From: Mesorhizobium sp. WSM4313
GTDB taxonomy: Bacteria; Pseudomonadota; Alphaproteobacteria; Rhizobiales; Rhizobiaceae
Direction: 5' to 3'
Length of the DNA: 64,000 nucleotides
Assembly (NCBI RefSeq): GCF_002294725.1
Contig: NZ_NSFT01000004.1
Span: forward strand, 422,676 to 486,675
Shown: in pieces, positions 61,678 through 64,000 of the stretch
Numbering within the stretch: position 1 is the stretch's first letter
Layout: the number at the start of each line of letters is the position of its first letter
Notes under the pieces: generated by a model
Seen by the model: only the letters and a program-made list of their open reading frames with translations
What the model was told of the DNA's origin: nothing
The model's database searches: none
Made by a program: the position numbers and the translations under genes

Positions 61678-62535
61678 ATGAAGGCTTTGTTGGGAATTGT
61701 CGGCGGCTTCGTGCTGACCCTTGCCGTGTTCGCCAGCGGGCTCGCCTTCGCCACCTGGCTGCTCGCCGCCAAGCCAGTGCGCCAGGCGACCCCGGCGATC
61801 GGCGTTTCCGAGCTCTGGACCAAGGACGCTCAGCCGGTCGATCCGCAAAAGCAGAATCTTCAGCGCATTCCCGCCCAGCAGGCTGCCGTCGCGCCCGCCG
61901 CAGCGGGCGAGCCGGCCAAGACCGACAGCGCAGTGCAGACGGCGACGCTCGCGGCGCCGACAGCACCCGCGCAGCCGCAGCAGTTGCAGCCCACGACCGC
62001 TCAGCCGAACCAGCCCGCAGCCGAGCCTGACGCGACCCAGCCTTCCCAGCCGGCTCCGGCCGATCGGCAGGCCGAGCAGCAATTGCCCGTGGCTCATCTG
62101 CAATGGTGCTCGGCCCGCTATCGCAGCTACCGTCCGGCGGAAAACAGCTACCGCTCCTACAGCGGCGAGCTGCGCCCCTGCATCTCACCCTATTACGACC
62201 CGATGGGCGACCGCACCGCCTCGACCGGCTCAAACGATCGGCAAGGCCAGGGTGGCCAAGCCGTCGGGACCGATCGGCAAACCGCCGCGGCCGATGATCA
62301 GACGAGCGACGACCAGGCCGAGATGGAAGGCTACGCCCCGTCGGGCGACGGCTACGTCACCACCTATGGCGGCCCGCCGGAAGAGATCTCGCCCGAGGCT
62401 GGGCCCGCGCGGGCACAGGGCCGGCAGATCTCGGCCGCCCATATCGACGATTGCTTCAGCCGCTACCGCTCCTACGATCCGCAGGACAACACCTACCAGC
62501 CCTTCGACGGCGGCCCGCGCCGCCAATGCGAGTAG
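61678..62535 (+). CDS. Secreted/anchored protein with two BA14K-type motifs
   Basis: A 285-residue protein. An N-terminal hydrophobic segment (ALLGIVGGFVLTLAVFASGLA) anchors or exports it. A long Ala/Pro/Gln-rich low-complexity stretch follows (about residues 35-135). Two BA14K-like modules lie beyond: HLQWCSARYRSYRPAENSYR (about residue 140) and HIDDCFSRYRSYDPQDNTYQ near the C-terminus, each with a Cys and a downstream Cys. BA14K is an immunoreactive lectin-like protein in Brucella. AAGGAG precedes the ATG. Confidence 0.82.
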   Translation: MKALLGIVGGFVLTLAVFASGLAFATWLLAAKPVRQATPAIGVSELWTKDAQPVDPQKQNLQRIPAQQAAVAPAAAGEPAKTDSAVQTATLAAPTAPAQPQQLQPTTAQPNQPAAEPDATQPSQPAPADRQAEQQLPVAHLQWCSARYRSYRPAENSYRSYSGELRPCISPYYDPMGDRTASTGSNDRQGQGGQAVGTDRQTAAADDQTSDDQAEMEGYAPSGDGYVTTYGGPPEEISPEAGPARAQGRQISAAHIDDCFSRYRSYDPQDNTYQPFDGGPRRQCE

Positions 62536-62636
62536 TGTTTCTGGCCCGCGACAGCGAAGAGGTGATCGCGAAGCGACTGGAGAGGGGCTGCGACACAGGC
62601 AGGTTCGCTCTAGCCTCTCGCGCTCCCCCGCCAAAC

Positions 62637-64000
62637 TCAGCCCACGACCTTCCCCGGATTCATCACATTGCCCGGATCGATCAACTCTTTGATCCCCGCT
62701 TCACCGGATCAGCATGCCGCTCATAGGCCTCGCGTTTCTCCAGCCCCACCCCATGCTCAGCTGAGAACGAACCGCCGGCCTCGCGCAGCCCCTCATAGAG
62801 CACGCCCTCGATCGCCTCATGCCGCTCATGTGGAACCGGCCCTTCGCAATTGAGGGAGATGTGCAGATTGCCGTCGGCGAGATGGCCGTAGACATAGGGC
62901 GCATATGAGGCGTCGAGCTTCTTCAGCCCCGCCTCGATGCGCGCCACATAGGCGTCCAGCGCGCCGGCCGGCACGGAGACGTCGAACGAGGGCGCCATAG
63001 GGTGCGCGCGCTCGATCTCAACGGTCTCCTCGCGCAGCCGCCACATCGCTGCTGCTTGGCCCTCGGAGCTCGCGACCAGCCCGTCGACGATGCCGACCTC
63101 TTCCCAGATCGCCGCCAGCCCGCCCTCGAGCGCGCTTCTCGCCGCCTCGATCGAGTCGGCGCCTAGGCCCAGCACCAGCAGACAGGGCGCATCAAGCGGC
63201 AGGCTGCCCGAGGCATAGTTCAGCGACCGCTGCATGAGGGACGCAAAATTACGCCACAGGATCTCGGCGGCGGTGAGCCTCGCGCTGGTCGAGGTCAAAA
63301 AATGCCGCACGATGTGCTGGGCGCTGGCCGCATTCGGCACGCCGACAAGCGCGGTGGCACTCGCCCCGGCCACCGGATCGAGCCGCAGCGCCACGCGGGT
63401 GACGATGCCGAGCGTGCCTTCCGCGCCGATGAAGAGATGCTTCAGATCGTAGCCTGCGCTGGTTTTCAGCACCCGGGTGAGATCGCAAAACAACCGCCCG
63501 TCCGGCAGCACGGCCTCCAAGCCAAGCACGCGGTGGCGCATCGTGCCGTTGCGAAACGCCATGATGCCGCCGGCGTTGGTGGAAACCATGCCGCCGATCG
63601 TGGCGCTGCCGCGCGCGGCAAGGTCGATGCCCGGGTCGAGCCCATGCTGGGCTGCCGCCTCCTGCAGCGCGCCCAGCGTCACGCCCGCCTGCACGATCGC
63701 CACGCGCGTGAACGGATCGATGTCCTCTATTCTGTTAAGCCCGCCAAGGTCGCAGATCACCTGCCCTTGCGAAGTGGCTGCTCCGCCCGCCAGCCCGGTG
63801 CGCCCGCCCTGCGCGACAAGGCTGAGGCCGCGCTCCGAACAGAATTTCACCAGCGCCGCGACCTCTTCGACATCGCGCGGACGCACCAGAGCCGAGGCGC
63901 CGAAATTGCGGGTGTCGAAGCCGGGATCGCGCGAGGCGAGCTCGGCGGCGTCCCAGATGGTGGCGGTGGGGAGGGCGGCGCGGAGAGAGGGGAGGAGGGC
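62637..64000 (-). CDS. FAD-linked oxidase, GlcD/D-2-hydroxy acid dehydrogenase type, 5' partial and frameshifted
   Basis: Runs off the right edge at its 5' end. Seen in order: VRPRDVEEVAALVKFCSERG, QGGRTGLAGGA (FAD loop), PGIDLAARGSATIGGMVSTNAGG, IGAEGTLGIVTRVALRLDP and the C-terminal GHLADGNLHISLNCEG, then FSAEHGVGLEKREAYERHAD. It oxidises a D-2-hydroxy acid using FAD. The main frame stops at 62681 after HADPVKRGSKS, but a one-base shift near 62691-62697 restores IKELIDPGNVMNPGKVVG and a stop at 62637, the normal ending. Either a real -1 frameshift or a sequencing error; the truncated protein lacks about 15 conserved C-terminal residues. Confidence 0.85.

Overview
The window is 64 kb of GC-rich chromosome from an alphaproteobacterium of the Hyphomicrobiales (Rhizobiales), most like Mesorhizobium or a close Phyllobacteriaceae relative. 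This rests on family content (three DUF982 proteins, an Usg protein, a BA14K-type protein, an HdaA-type DnaA regulator, an NDUFS4-like complex I subunit, a ROSE-like heat-shock leader) and on dispersed palindromic repeats. No integrase, transposase, rRNA or CRISPR array was seen. There are two tRNAs, Pro(TGG) and Arg(TCT).

Layout. 0-8 kb: start of purM, then divergent CDP-alcohol phosphatidyltransferase, AI-2E-type permease and hdaA, a VapB/VapC-like toxin-antitoxin pair with a repeat-rich promoter, an LCP-like protein without a membrane anchor, a flavin monooxygenase, an FMN reductase fused to an NTF2-like domain, and the complex I subunit. 8-12 kb: tRNA-Arg followed by a surface-glycan cluster (glycosyltransferase, FkbM methyltransferase, hexapeptide acetyltransferase, GT8). 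12-14 kb: two DUF982 proteins, a small protein and an ArsR regulator. 14-22.5 kb: a Pot-type ABC importer with LysR regulator, divergent from an M20 amidohydrolase, an amidinotransferase-fold hydrolase and a BKACE enzyme, which looks like uptake and breakdown of an unknown guanidino, amide or amino compound. 22.5-29 kb: ThuB/ThuA-like pair, DUF4239-like membrane protein, GT1 glycosyltransferase, DUF2778 protein.

29-35 kb is a copper and redox region. A 618-residue DUF4396 membrane protein fused to a two-domain multicopper oxidase is divergent from a CueO-like multicopper oxidase that overlaps a cytochrome c' gene. 35-45 kb: small proteins, an HxlR/NmrA/RibD-C group, di-heme peroxidase, AcpA-type phosphoesterase, OsmC, CMD, 2OG-Fe(II) oxygenase and GYD proteins.

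45-54 kb is a protein-homeostasis region: ABC-F ATPase, htpG, groES-groEL behind a CIRCE element, and two consecutive hsp20 genes. The two hsp20 leaders appear to use different RNA-thermometer designs, one ROSE-like and one fourU-like. 54-64 kb: a long coiled-coil protein, a secreted protein, an acyl-CoA synthetase, an XRE regulator, a VOC protein with a decayed second copy beside it, an EpmB-like lysine 2,3-aminomutase, a protein with two BA14K-type motifs, and an FCA/GlcD-type FAD oxidase whose 3' end is frameshifted. All assignments were read by eye from motifs; no database search was run.
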